Below are positions 9,913 through 19,242 of a stretch of DNA of 64,000 nucleotides, piece by piece. The notes below the pieces were generated by a model. The model saw only the letters and a program-made list of their open reading frames with translations. It was not told the DNA's origin and searched no databases. Within the stretch, counting starts at the first letter, position 1, and every line of letters starts with the position of its first letter. Source of the DNA: Aurantiochytrium sp. KH105 (taxonomy: Eukaryota; Sar; Bigyra; Thraustochytrida; Thraustochytriidae); assembly GCA_003116975.1 (NCBI GenBank), contig BGKB01000178.1, forward strand, positions 62,001 through 126,000, written 5' to 3'. The translations under genes and the position numbers were made by a program.

Positions 9913-10588
9913 CCTCCCCCGCGTCTACGTGTATCTGTATCTAGCTCCCGCGGCGCGCGCGCCCGCGCTCCTTCTCCGCGCAGGCCCTCGCTCGCTCGCT
10001 CGCTCGCGCGCGTCGCTCGCGCCTCACTCGCCGCCCGCTCGTCGCTCGCTCGCTCGCTCGCTCGCCGGCCAGGGCTTTTCGGGTTTGTCTGTTCCGCCAC
10101 GCCGCGGCCAGAAAAGATGCGCCGCGCTTTCATTCTTTCCTCGCTTTCACCTCTCCCGCGTCTCCCCCTTCTGCCAAAAGTACTGCACCGCCCCGCCCTG
10201 CCTGCGCCCTCGCGCCGCCCGCCCTCGGGACCCGCCCGCTCGCCGGCCTCGCGCCCGGCGCCGCGGCGCGCGCGGGCGGCGCCAGGCGAGCGGCGAGCGC
10301 GGCGCGGCGCGGCGGGCGGGAGGGAGCGAGGCGGGAGGCAGGCAGGCAGCAGCGCGTAAGCAGGGGCCTGCATTACAGGGGGCGCGATACTTACGGCGCG
10401 GCGCTGCGCGTCGTGACCGGAGGGAGGAAACAGTAAAGTGGGCGGCCCAATGACAGCCAGGGGTGACTAGGCCTGGGCCAGGCGCAACCGACAGGCAGAC
10501 TAACTGCGAGGCCGGGATCTTCACGCAGCGCGGCGCCGGCTTGACGCACAGCCAGCCTGCGAGCTGCCTGCACGCACGCTGCCGACGA

Positions 10589-10732
10589 TGCGGTGCGGTG
10601 CAGCGCGACGCAACGCGACGCAGTGCAACGCATTGCAATGCAATGCAGTGCAGTGCAGTGCAGTGCAATGTAGGGCCCTGCGATGCAGTGCAATGTAGTG
10701 CAGTGCGATGCGATGCGATGCAATGCGGTGCA
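10589..10732. repeat. Degenerate TGCAR/TGCGR pentanucleotide array
   Basis: About 28 head-to-tail five-base units of the type TGCAA, TGCAG, TGCGA and CGACG. The period of five is kept through most of the array, while the bases drift. Confidence 0.85.
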
Positions 10733-11071
10733 AGAGCGCACTGCGATCTATCGGTCCAACTAACTAACTGTAAAAAAAGATGTGAAAGGAAGAAGGGAGG
10801 AGAAGAAGCGAGCGCCGCGCTTCCTGCGGCCGCCGCGGCGTGAAATGCGGCGCGGGCAGGCGTAATGTCGCGCCGCGGCGCAGAACCGCGCGAAACGCAC
10901 GGCGCGCCGCAGCTAGCTAGCTAGCTGCAGCTGCTGCTGGCTGGCTAGCTCGCTCGCTCGCGCGCTGTGCGCAGCTCCGGAGGGAGAGAAAAGCAGCGAG
11001 GGCTGCGCGGGGCGAGATCAAGCAGCAGTCGGGCAGGCCTAACGCGCGCAGGGCGTCGCGGCGGCGCTGGA

Positions 11072-11099
11072 GGTGCTGGTGCTGGTGCTGGTGCTGGTG
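11072..11099. repeat. Hexanucleotide array (GGTGCT)n
   Basis: Four to five tandem copies of GGTGCT in the spacer. Confidence 0.85.
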
Positions 11100-11577
11100 T
11101 TACCGCGGGAGGAAGGAGCATGCGCGTGAAATGCCTCCGAGTTGTGTTGCCAGCGGACATGCATGCGCAGGGAGAATGAATACCAAGAAGAAGACCGGCC
11201 ACGCAAGATGGCAAGTATCCGTGCAACTATAACTATCTATCTGCAAGCTTGTGCACGCAGCAGCAGCAGCAACAGCAGCTGCAGGCAGTGCAGGCCCGCG
11301 TGATGATGACGCCTCGAGAAGGACCGCGGACTTGACGGGTGCAGGGCAGTCAGTGCGCAGGGGCCATGGATGCAAGAGGCGACTCGTCTCCGACAACGAG
11401 GACATCGTGATCGACATCATGGATGGGGCCACGGAGAAACCCGTCCTGCGCCGCACGGGCTGGCTGCAGTCGTGTCCCGACGGGGTCGATCTCCGCTACG
11501 AGACTCGGTCCCGCCACCAACAGCGAGGCAACCTGCGAGGTCGAGCAGCCTCGCTCGACCACGGCGTGCGGCTCCAG

Positions 11578-11613
<36 letters not shown>
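11578..11613. repeat. Tetranucleotide array (GCAG)n
   Basis: Nine perfect copies of GCAG. Confidence 0.95.
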
Positions 11614-11970
11614 CGCACGAGCGGGTGACACGACTGCAAGCCTGCCACTGCTGCTGTTGGTTCTTTTCTCCAGCGTTATATCCTGTACCATCAACGCCGA
11701 CGACAAGTTTTCACAAACATCACTTGGCCAACCAAGCGTTGTGCCTCCATCCGTGCATTTCCTCCAAGCAAACAAGCAAGGGAGCGAGCAAGCAAGCAAA
11801 TCAAAGCATGTTGCAAAAGCTCGCCAAAGCAAGCGAGGATAGCTCGTCTTGCTCGAGCTGCCAGCAGGTGCAGCAGCTGCAGCGCCATACATTGGCGAGC
11901 TTTTTAGCGCAGAAGATAGGATGACTGGCCTTCTTGTCTCCTTGCTGTCTTAGTAAGCAATCGTCCTCCC

Positions 11971-12001
11971 TGCTGCTGCTGCTGCTACTGCTGCTGCTGC
12001 C
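11971..12001. repeat. Trinucleotide array (CTG)n
   Basis: About ten CTG copies with one CTA interruption. Confidence 0.9.
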
Positions 12002-12732
12002 AGCAAAGTCGTCGTGGAAAGAAAGACGAGGTGCGGCGGCTGCAGCGAGCTACAAAAATGCCCTCGATAGTTAGTTTTACATGTAAGTTGTTGCGGTTGT
12101 TGGCACGTCGTGGATGGAGGCGGAGATGGGAACGGTGGTCGTCTTCATCTTCATCTTCATCTTTCTTCGATCTTCGTCTTCGTCTCCATCTTCATCGTGG
12201 CGGGCGTGGCCCAAAGCTGGAGTCGTCGATTTCACGCCCGCCGAGGAGGAAGCGGACCGCGGGGCAGGAAGAGGACCCAGACTTGCAGTGGGCGAGGGAA
12301 GAGGGAAGGAAGGTGACCTCGAGACAGCAGCGCGGCAGACGACGAGCGGCAGTGGCCATGGCGGCAGACCACAGAGAGTGAGCGAGGTGAGGTGAGGTCG
12401 AGTGGCCGAGAGCACACTGGCGGCAGCTGCGGAGACAAGCAAGAGGCAAGGCAGGCCGTAACCGAAGTTTTCGTAACCGACCGTCTTTTAAAAGACCGTC
12501 TCCACGTAAGACCAGGAGACGATTTCCCATATTGGTGTACGGAGATTTGGCACTCGCGATATTCCGCACTTCAGCCAATCGCCTCGCCGGCGCGCAGGCT
12601 CGCTCCGCCGCCGCCTGGCTGCCCAGAACACCCGGCGGCACGGCCGTGCAAGCCTTCGTTGTAAAGTTGTGTCACCCCCCTTTTTTCACCTCATGCNTCC
12701 AGGACAAGACCATCATCAACAAGTGGGCACAG

Positions 12733-13074
12733 ATGCGAAGAGCTCGGCAATCCGCTGGCCATGGGCAAGCAACGCAAAGCACGCAAAGCAGCACGCAAAG
12801 CAGCACGCAAAGCAGCACGCAAGCGGAGCGTGCTCCCAAGCGGAAGCGCCACCGACTGGACCCGCGCTACGTCGCAACGCTCCAGGAAGCCCTCGAGCAG
12901 TCCTTGACCACGATGGATGCCCTCCACTTCTTCCGCGAGAAGTGGGGCCAGACCGAGGCAGACTGGAGTGCGATGCCAGGCGACAAGCCGGCGTCGTTTT
13001 TGGACGACAAGCAGCTCAAGACCAAGCTCGCCAACATGAAGCAAGCCCTCAAGAAGCAGAGGTCGGAGGTTTGA
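12733..13074 (+). CDS. Small unrecognised protein with STQ repeats
   Basis: 113 residues from ATG 12733. The first part has four copies of a nine-base unit (AGCACGCAA) encoding Ser-Thr-Gln, then a basic KRKRHR patch that could be a nuclear signal. The C-terminal ~75 residues (LDPRYVATLQEALEQSL to the Lys-rich end) look like a helical globular domain. Their codons favour GCC, CTC, GAG and AAG like other genes here, and this is the best evidence that the gene is real. A pyrimidine run ending in CAG at 12700-12702 resembles a 3' splice site, so an upstream exon is possible. The ambiguous base at 12697 lies in that tract. No function can be assigned. Confidence 0.45.
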   Translation: MRRARQSAGHGQATQSTQSSTQSSTQSSTQAERAPKRKRHRLDPRYVATLQEALEQSLTTMDALHFFREKWGQTEADWSAMPGDKPASFLDDKQLKTKLANMKQALKKQRSEV

Positions 13075-13965
13075 CGACTTGCTGACCCCAGACGTAACGA
13101 TAAACAAAGATCATTCCGATGCATTTGCGCCAACCCAGCTCTTCTACCCCGTCCACGCAGCACGTCCATGGCTTTGTCACGCCCTCCCCGCCTCCGCAAG
13201 GCCCGCACGCCCGCCCAGGGTCTCGCAGGTCCCGGTTCTGCCTGCTTGTTCCCTAAGATGCTTGCTGATGATTAGCTGCTGATTAGGTCTTTGCCGGGCC
13301 GAAGCAACTTTGCAGGGACGGCCCGCACGCCCGCGCCCTTCCGGCCGGCGTCCTCCCCCGGGGGCGCGGGCACGCTGCCGCAGCCGCGCGCGGATCGAAG
13401 CAAAGCCGCACAGGGCTGATGCCCAGGAGGCCTTCGGAGAAGGAGAGGCCAGGTGGCACTTTACTCGCGAACTCCGTGATAAAAAGACGGTCTTTAAAAA
13501 AGAAACGTATGTCAACCGCTGCGAAACCCATTTTACTTTGCGCATGGAGGGAATGGAGGGAATGAATGGAGGACCCGGACGGCTGGCTGGTCGAGCGCGC
13601 AAACGCGAAGACTGAAGAGTCTACGGAGAGCGCGGCTGCGCAGGCTCGCGACGCGCGACAGGGTCTGACGTGAGACGGACGAGAGGGCCTGTTCGCGTTA
13701 GCGTTATCCGCTTCAGGGTCGATAGACTGTTTGTTCGTTTGCACGTCTCGTTTGTACTTGCGAGCAAGCCTCTGCGCACAAGGCCAACTCGAGTTCGCGT
13801 CGAGCCCGTTTGCTGCTTGCTCTACGTGCATAAGGAGTTCAAGAACAAGCCGGGTGAGCGCGGCATAACAACGTGACAGAGCACCAACAGTAAGTAGCAC
13901 GAGAAGATTTGTCTCTGATCTTTGCTCGAGCCATTGGGAAGCAAGCCTCTACGAAACCGAGCAAA
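13075..13965. other. Intergenic region
   Basis: It contains no convincing gene. A short near-palindrome (AAAGACGGTCTTT) at 13483-13495 matches, in inverted orientation, a motif at 12488-12501 (see findings). The last ~100 bp should hold the promoter of the following gene. Confidence 0.4.
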
Positions 13966-14916
13966 ATGAGCGGCGTGCAGTTCTCCGGAGCCGCGCTCAA
14001 GGCGCAGCTCGCCGACGTCTTCGGCCTAGATAATGGTGCTTCAGATGATGAAATGGATCGCGAGGCCTTGCGCGAGGCTGAAGACAGCGCGAACAGAGGC
14101 CCAGAACTGCAGCGCCAAGGTCTAGGTGCCGACGTCGAAGAGCTCGATGTCAAGACCTCGTCCGCCGTCAAGGATGCTGCAAAGCCCACCAAGCTTGATG
14201 CTCTCGATAAACTCGCCGCACGAGCAAAAAAGACGACGACAAAGAAACGTCGTCAACCGACCTCGGCATTCGAAGGCGTCGCAGCCACCGAGCTGCGCAC
14301 ATGGGAAGGTGGTGACGATGACGAGAGCGACGATGAGCTCGGCGAGAGCCGCGCCTCTGCTGTCAAGTCGCGCAAGCGGGCCCGCACCGACGTACTCAGC
14401 GCGGCCTTGGAGAAGGAGCAAGAAAAAACCAGCTCTACCGCCGCTGCCACCGCTGGCGGCATCGCAACCGACAAACCTGCAGATGAGGCAGGTACCGAGA
14501 CCAAAAAGCTTAGCAAAAACACCATTCGGAACCGACGAAGGCGCGAGAAGAAAAAGCTTTTGCAACAGCAACAGCAGGAGGGACAGGGTCAAAAAGGAAA
14601 AGAGGATGTGAGCTCAGAAACACCAGTACCGTCGGGGGCGAAAACAGATTCTTCATCGGCTGCTGCTGCGTTTGATGCCGGCGAAGAGGTTGATGTTGGA
14701 GGCAAGTCCAATGGCGATGCTGCCGACTTGAACACAAGAGAGACATCAAAGGAAAACGCATGGGCTCCTCCCCGCGATCCGACCGCACCCATGCAGCCGT
14801 CATGGCCAGCGGACAAAACGCGTCGCAAGAAAAAGCGGAGCAAACAGAAAAATCTTAAAAAGGATACACGTCCGGCCGGAACCTGGATCAAGACGCACAA
14901 CAAATACAAGACCTAG
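13966..14916 (+). CDS. Basic, low-complexity, probably nuclear/nucleolar protein
   Basis: 316 residues from the first ATG of the frame at 13966. Much of it is disordered by composition, with acidic patches (GGDDDESDDELGE), several basic patches (KKTTTKKRRQ, KSRKRAR, NRRRREKKK) and a Gln run. The C-terminus has a strongly basic motif, RRKKKRSKQKNLKKD, followed by TRPAGTW and a short polar end. Motifs of this kind are found at the ends of small nucleolar or ribosome-biogenesis proteins, so a role there is possible but not shown. No enzyme domain is visible. AATAAG about 55 bp after the stop may be a polyadenylation signal. Confidence 0.7.
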   Translation: MSGVQFSGAALKAQLADVFGLDNGASDDEMDREALREAEDSANRGPELQRQGLGADVEELDVKTSSAVKDAAKPTKLDALDKLAARAKKTTTKKRRQPTSAFEGVAATELRTWEGGDDDESDDELGESRASAVKSRKRARTDVLSAALEKEQEKTSSTAAATAGGIATDKPADEAGTETKKLSKNTIRNRRRREKKKLLQQQQQEGQGQKGKEDVSSETPVPSGAKTDSSSAAAAFDAGEEVDVGGKSNGDAADLNTRETSKENAWAPPRDPTAPMQPSWPADKTRRKKKRSKQKNLKKDTRPAGTWIKTHNKYKT

Positions 14917-15185
14917 GGTCTTTTGAGCCTTGGCGTGAGTGTGGTCTGTTTGTTCGAGCTCGTTCCTTTCAATAAGAAACCAACAAAAAAGTTAGAAAGG
15001 CATGTAAGAAAAAAAAAAAAACCTTATTAATCTCGATCGTCTCTTTTCTTTCTTCTTCGACGTCTTCTTCTTCTTGATCTCCTTTTTCCACGCAATTTTC
15101 GCTCACACCGCCATAATTCATTCCTTATCCCTTTTCCTTTTTTGTTCTATCCTGTTCATCCTCTGATCCACAGAGCTTCTCTTCT

Positions 15186-16574
15186 TTAGTGGTGTCGTCG
15201 ACGACGACGCTTGTAGGACACGCTGAGTGAAACAGACGCATCAGCATTGAACCGCCGCTGGTAAATCGTCCAGCAGTGCAAAACGCCGAAAACAACAACT
15301 AAGGCAGCCTCGAGAACATGCGCCGAGACAACGAGTGCGATCGGCGGTCGAGCGGCGAAATTTGCCGTGGAAATCGTAGACCCACCCACACGATTCAGCA
15401 CTTCTTCGCACCCGCCTTGGAGCGTGTAAAGCCCGCTAAAGGTTGCATTCTGTCGGCACTGAACCCAGTCCGCAAATTCGTCTGCCGATGCGTTCAATTC
15501 GGCCTCTACGATGCCGTCACATACAATGTAAAGCACACCAAAGAGACCGCAAAGAAACCCGAATGTTGTCATGGCCGAACTGAGTCGCCGGAGATATCTG
15601 CGCAGCGGAGCTACGACTGCAGACGAGGACAACTCCGTCTCCGATATGATGATGAGGCGCTGCAGCAGCAACTTCATGCGGATTGTTTGCGTGACAATAA
15701 GCAGAGTGAGCACCACCACCGGCAATTTGATCAAAAGGATCTCGCTGGCAAGATCAAGTCGCGGGCCGCAAAAAAACGAGAAGCGTACAAGGCTGCCCTG
15801 GTAATGCGGCGACAAGGTCTTCATGTGCGCCTCTACAGCACACATGACTGCACACAAGACGCCGATAATGCCCAAGCATGCACAGAGCCCTCTTTTTTGT
15901 GACGGAAGTTTGGCAAGCAAACGAGAGGCGAAGCCCTTTGAACCCGCAGTCGAAGTTCGTGTCAATCGATTGTGCGTATTTGTCATGTGCACGAGCACTA
16001 CGACAAGTAGCATCATAAGCGGGTAGATTGTCACGCGATTTACTTCGCATGCAAGCGTCGTGCCCGGGCCTTCATCGCTCGGGTGCAACACCTCAGGAAT
16101 AACGGGGATTCTGCATCCAACCGGTTCTTCTGTTGGACGTGCTAGAATTTGCAAGGGACCAATAAGAAAGTAGATGAAGCCAGTAGCTGAGCCCACTACC
16201 TGAAAGACGAAGGCGCGGGACTTTCGCGCCGCCACGCTCCTCTTCGATGATGAGATGAGCGAGACACAGGTATCGACCAAGAGGATGAAACATAGTAGAC
16301 CCCCTGCAAGTCCTACCAAGGCGTACGTATCGCGCATCGCTTCGTATTCTGCCCCCGTGTATAGAGGATGTGGACAATTGACTTCGCAAGAACCATTGTA
16401 TAGCGTTGTCAGGCCTGATTCGCACACTGTCACTGCAGCTGTGCGATCGCCTTCGTGATTCGCCCACGACGTTTGTTCTGACGCCGCCAGGCCCGTCGTG
16501 GGCATCGCGGCGAGTGTGACAATGCTTGAAGTAAATGCAGCGCTCACCCTGTGGCGAGCGCGGGTCTTGCACAT
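15186..16574 (-). CDS. Frizzled-like seven-transmembrane protein
   Basis: 462 residues from ATG 16574; the frame extends upstream only without an ATG. A hydrophobic start (about residues 8-32) looks like a signal peptide. A short Cys-containing ectodomain follows (CESGL, SCEVNCPHPLYTGAEYEAM). Seven hydrophobic segments then occur between about residues 84 and 440, including TYALVGLAGGLLCFILLV, FQVVGSATGFIYFLIGPL, VTIYPLMMLLVVVLVHM and ALVVSAHVLEAALVVVFGV. The NCPxPLxxxxxY pattern directly before the first membrane segment recalls Frizzled/Smoothened-like receptors of amoebae and other protists. A full Frizzled CRD is not evident, so the family call is moderate. The tail is very basic (KRRRRRHH). 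Confidence 0.75.
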   Translation of the reverse strand: MCKTRARHRVSAAFTSSIVTLAAMPTTGLAASEQTSWANHEGDRTAAVTVCESGLTTLYNGSCEVNCPHPLYTGAEYEAMRDTYALVGLAGGLLCFILLVDTCVSLISSSKRSVAARKSRAFVFQVVGSATGFIYFLIGPLQILARPTEEPVGCRIPVIPEVLHPSDEGPGTTLACEVNRVTIYPLMMLLVVVLVHMTNTHNRLTRTSTAGSKGFASRLLAKLPSQKRGLCACLGIIGVLCAVMCAVEAHMKTLSPHYQGSLVRFSFFCGPRLDLASEILLIKLPVVVLTLLIVTQTIRMKLLLQRLIIISETELSSSAVVAPLRRYLRRLSSAMTTFGFLCGLFGVLYIVCDGIVEAELNASADEFADWVQCRQNATFSGLYTLQGGCEEVLNRVGGSTISTANFAARPPIALVVSAHVLEAALVVVFGVLHCWTIYQRRFNADASVSLSVSYKRRRRRHH

Positions 16575-17356
16575 CGCGAGGGTTTCTGGAGTGCTAATTA
16601 GAGTTTGCTGGAAGCAAGGAAGTAGGGAGTTACGCTGACGCGTCCTGGCACCTTGCCCTTTTTTGGTTCGTCCTTGAAGCCAGGAGCCGCCCACCCCCCA
16701 CTCGCCCCCCCGGTTGCCCTACATTGACTCTCGGTTTGGTTGGCAAGGACAAAGTCGCAGGACGCCCACAGCTTCAGCTTTCAAATCAACGGACCTCGCC
16801 CCTCTTCTTCTCCCCCCACGACAAGGTTCCCAGCTGGCGGCTCGGAGATGAGCGCACCGCTCGCCATGGCCACGGACGGCTTTCCACCAATCTCTCACGA
16901 TGGCAGACATTCGTTCACTCTTGGCAAGAATTCTTTTCCATTGTAGTATCGTCTTCGTCCGACGAAAACGTCGAGCGGAGAGTTGCTGCCGCGCTCAAAT
17001 TCTTGCCAAAAATGAAAAGCGATGGAGGGGGACAAATTACTGAAACGCAAATCAACTTCTCAAAAGTAAGCAAGCGTCCCGGACAGTTCTGGAAACGAAT
17101 CTGTCTGCCATGCGCGGAAGCCACCAGCCACTGACTGTGAGCATCTTCTTCTAGACTTTGTTGGTTGGTGCTCCGAACGTAAACTTCGTGCAAGCATCAC
17201 TGACTCGGCTGGTCGCAAAATCCTTCCTGACGGCTCGCCGCCACCTCCCTCGTCGAAAGAGCGCGAGTCGTTTTGGGAAGTCACGATTATTAGTAGAAGA
17301 GAAGGCCAAAGCTCGCTGGTCTCGCCTGCCAAGTTCCGCCTTATCATTGTCGCCAT

Positions 17357-17395
17357 CATTCATTCATTCATTCATTCATTCATTCATTCATTCAT
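17357..17395. repeat. Tetranucleotide array (ATTC)n
   Basis: About ten copies of ATTC. Confidence 0.95.
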
Positions 17396-17522
17396 CAAGT
17401 CACTCCAACTTCGACTGACCAGTGACTGTGTGTCGAGGACCGAGGAAGCCTAAAAAACGCTGCCTCCGCCACGCGTCTGCGTCACCAACGGATCGAACGG
17501 CTCTGCCGGTGCAACCCTTTTT

Positions 17523-17620
17523 CCTCCCTCCCTCCCTCCCTCCCTCCCTCCCTCCCTCCCTTCCTTCCTTCCTTCCTTCCTTCCTTCCTTCCTTCCTTCC
17601 TTCCTTCCTCCCTTCCTTCC
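17523..17620. repeat. Compound array (CCCT)n(CCTT)n
   Basis: About nine CCCT copies to 17560, passing into about fourteen CCTT copies with a few variants near the end. On the plus strand it is a pure pyrimidine tract of almost 100 bases. Confidence 0.95.
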
Positions 17621-18351
17621 TCTCTCCCCGGCCCGCCGTCCGCGGTGTGCGCAACGCATCAAGAACGTGCCTGAGGCGCTCGCTCGCTCGCTCCCCTGCG
17701 CCGCGCCGCTCTTGTGCTCCGCTGCTGCTCTGCTGTTGCTCTGCTCCGCCTCTGCCCTGCTCTTGAGTCCTGCTCCGCCCGCTGTCTCGTGCCTGCTCTG
17801 CCGTCTTCAGTTCAACTTGCTCTGCTCGCGCTGTTGAACAAGTTCTGTCTGCAAGGCGCTGTTCTGCAAGGCGTGCTCGCAGAGGCCGTGCGCCATACCG
17901 TGCGCCTGCCGGCGCCGGTGGCAGAACGGCGCGGCGCAGAGCAGGGACCGGCTGGGCACGATACCTAACTCTGCAGTCGCGCGGCTGCTCGCAGGCAGGC
18001 TCCGGCGGGAAGCGGGCGCGCAGCCGGCCGCTCCGGAGCGGCGCCGCAGCTGCGCGGCGACGGGCATCGGATCGACGCCGGTCCATCGGCATCGCGGCGA
18101 GGCACACGCGGCGCGTGGGCAGCAGCGGCAGACCTCGAAGACCTCGAAGCGACCGCGGCCGCGAGCGGGGACACGGGGCTGCGCGGGCGCAGGAGGCGGA
18201 GGCCGACGACGGGAAGGAGAAGGCGCCGGAGGGCGACTTCACTGCGAGTCTGGTCGTGGGTCGATCGGTCGCCGGCCGCTCGAGGTCGCTCGAGAGGCGG
18301 AAAAGAGAGACGCGGCAAGGCGCGACGCGCGGGCAGACGACACCAGCGACC

Positions 18352-19242
18352 ATGTTCCGCGCGTACATGAGCGCGCTCGAGGCGAGGCCTCTGCTCGTCA
18401 AGACGCTGACAGGGGCCGGGACCGCGATGGTCGGCGATGTCATGGCGCAAAAAGTCAAGTCGGGAGGAGAGGAGCCCCTCGACCTGCAGCGCCTGGCCGC
18501 CTTCACCGCCTTCGGCGCCATGTGGACCGGACCCGTGAACCACAAGTGGCTAGCCTTCTTGGAGAGCAAATACCCCAAGACAGGCGGGACACTTAATCTT
18601 GCCAAAAAGGTTTTCGTGCAGCAAGGCCTATGGAGTCCCATCGTTTACTTGCCTGCATTCTTTGTCGTCAATAACGCCCTGCGAGGCCGCGGCGTGGACG
18701 GCATCGTCGAGGACATGCAGGAGCGATTCTGGCCCACTTACATTAGCTGTCTCGCGTTCTGGATTCCCACCAACACGCTCGTCTTCGCGCGCGTCCCAGA
18801 ACCGCTGCAAAGCGTCACAATGGCCGGCATTAATTGCGTGTGGAACACCTTATTATCCTTTGTCGCCAATGCCAAGGGAGGTCTCTTTAGCTTGTTCTTC
18901 GGCCCAAGCACCGCAACCGAGGCGGAGGTTGCACAAGACGAGCAGACGGGCGCCTTTCAGCCCAGAAGAGCGCTGCTTGCCCGCGCCAACAGCAGCGTGT
19001 GTAGCAGCAATATCGGCGGGCCGCGCCGAAGCCGCGCCTCGAGCACGACATCTGCGAGCTCCGAGTCCAGCTCGGCCTCGAATGCTAGCGAAGTTCCTGT
19101 GGAAAGCGCTGGTCCCAGAGGCACCGGAGACGCTTTCGTCCCTGCCGCCGAAATCAGTGCTCCTGCCGTCATTACTTCGCCAGAACCTCTGCTGGAGATG
19201 GCGGCGGCGCCGCGGCGGGGCGCCCTCGAAGAGCTGGCCTGA
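18352..19242 (+). CDS. Mpv17/PMP22 family membrane protein
   Basis: Small multi-pass protein of inner mitochondrial or peroxisomal membranes; family members form channels or affect organelle metabolite balance. The ATG at 18352 (GACCATGT) begins at MFRAYMSALEARPLLVKTLT, the standard Mpv17 opening. GDVMAQK follows near residue 25 and GAMWTGPVNHKWLAFLE near 60. Then come QQGLWSPIVYLPAFF and the signature FWPTYISCLAFWIPTNTLVFARVP-type block near 125-150, ending NCVWNTLLSFVAN. Length to that point matches the family (~185 residues). An unusual Ser/Ala-rich tail of about 110 residues follows. The last 71 bp overlap, on the other strand, the end of the next gene. Confidence 0.93.
   Translation: MFRAYMSALEARPLLVKTLTGAGTAMVGDVMAQKVKSGGEEPLDLQRLAAFTAFGAMWTGPVNHKWLAFLESKYPKTGGTLNLAKKVFVQQGLWSPIVYLPAFFVVNNALRGRGVDGIVEDMQERFWPTYISCLAFWIPTNTLVFARVPEPLQSVTMAGINCVWNTLLSFVANAKGGLFSLFFGPSTATEAEVAQDEQTGAFQPRRALLARANSSVCSSNIGGPRRSRASSTTSASSESSSASNASEVPVESAGPRGTGDAFVPAAEISAPAVITSPEPLLEMAAAPRRGALEELA

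Larger units (their letters stand above)
9913..12732. other. 2.8-kb repeat-rich spacer upstream of ETF-QO
   Basis: No supportable gene was seen. Near ETF-QO it is very GC-rich with CGCT runs (about 9985-10062), as expected for its promoter. Further on it holds TGCA-type pentanucleotide repeats (10589-10732), a GCTAGCTAGCTAGC run (about 10911-10925), a GGTGCT array (11072-11099), a GCAG array (11578-11613) and CTG repeats (11971-12001). ORFs up to about 185 codons occur but are low in complexity and overlap one another in several frames. Confidence 0.5.
16575..18351. other. 1.8-kb divergent intergenic region with tetranucleotide arrays
   Basis: It lies between divergently oriented genes. It contains ATTC, CCCT and CCTT arrays, then GC-rich sequence with runs of CTGCTC. 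A short frame at about 16960-17131 has slightly better complexity, but no homology was recognised and no splice partners could be fixed. A 413-codon minus-strand ORF across 17400-18641 is mostly translated repeat and antisense of the Mpv17-type gene. Confidence 0.45.

Noticed and set aside
8062..10359. 765-codon plus-strand ORF antisense to ETF-QO
   Set aside because: It is a mirror of the G/C-ending codons of ETF-QO; its translation is repetitive Val/Leu/Gly/Ala text without a domain.
10589..10732. Possible CRISPR array
   Set aside because: Continuous five-base units with no unique spacers, in a eukaryotic genome.
17400..18641. 413-codon minus-strand ORF
   Set aside because: Half is translated CCCT/CCTT repeat (GREGGREGG) and the rest is antisense to the Mpv17-type gene.
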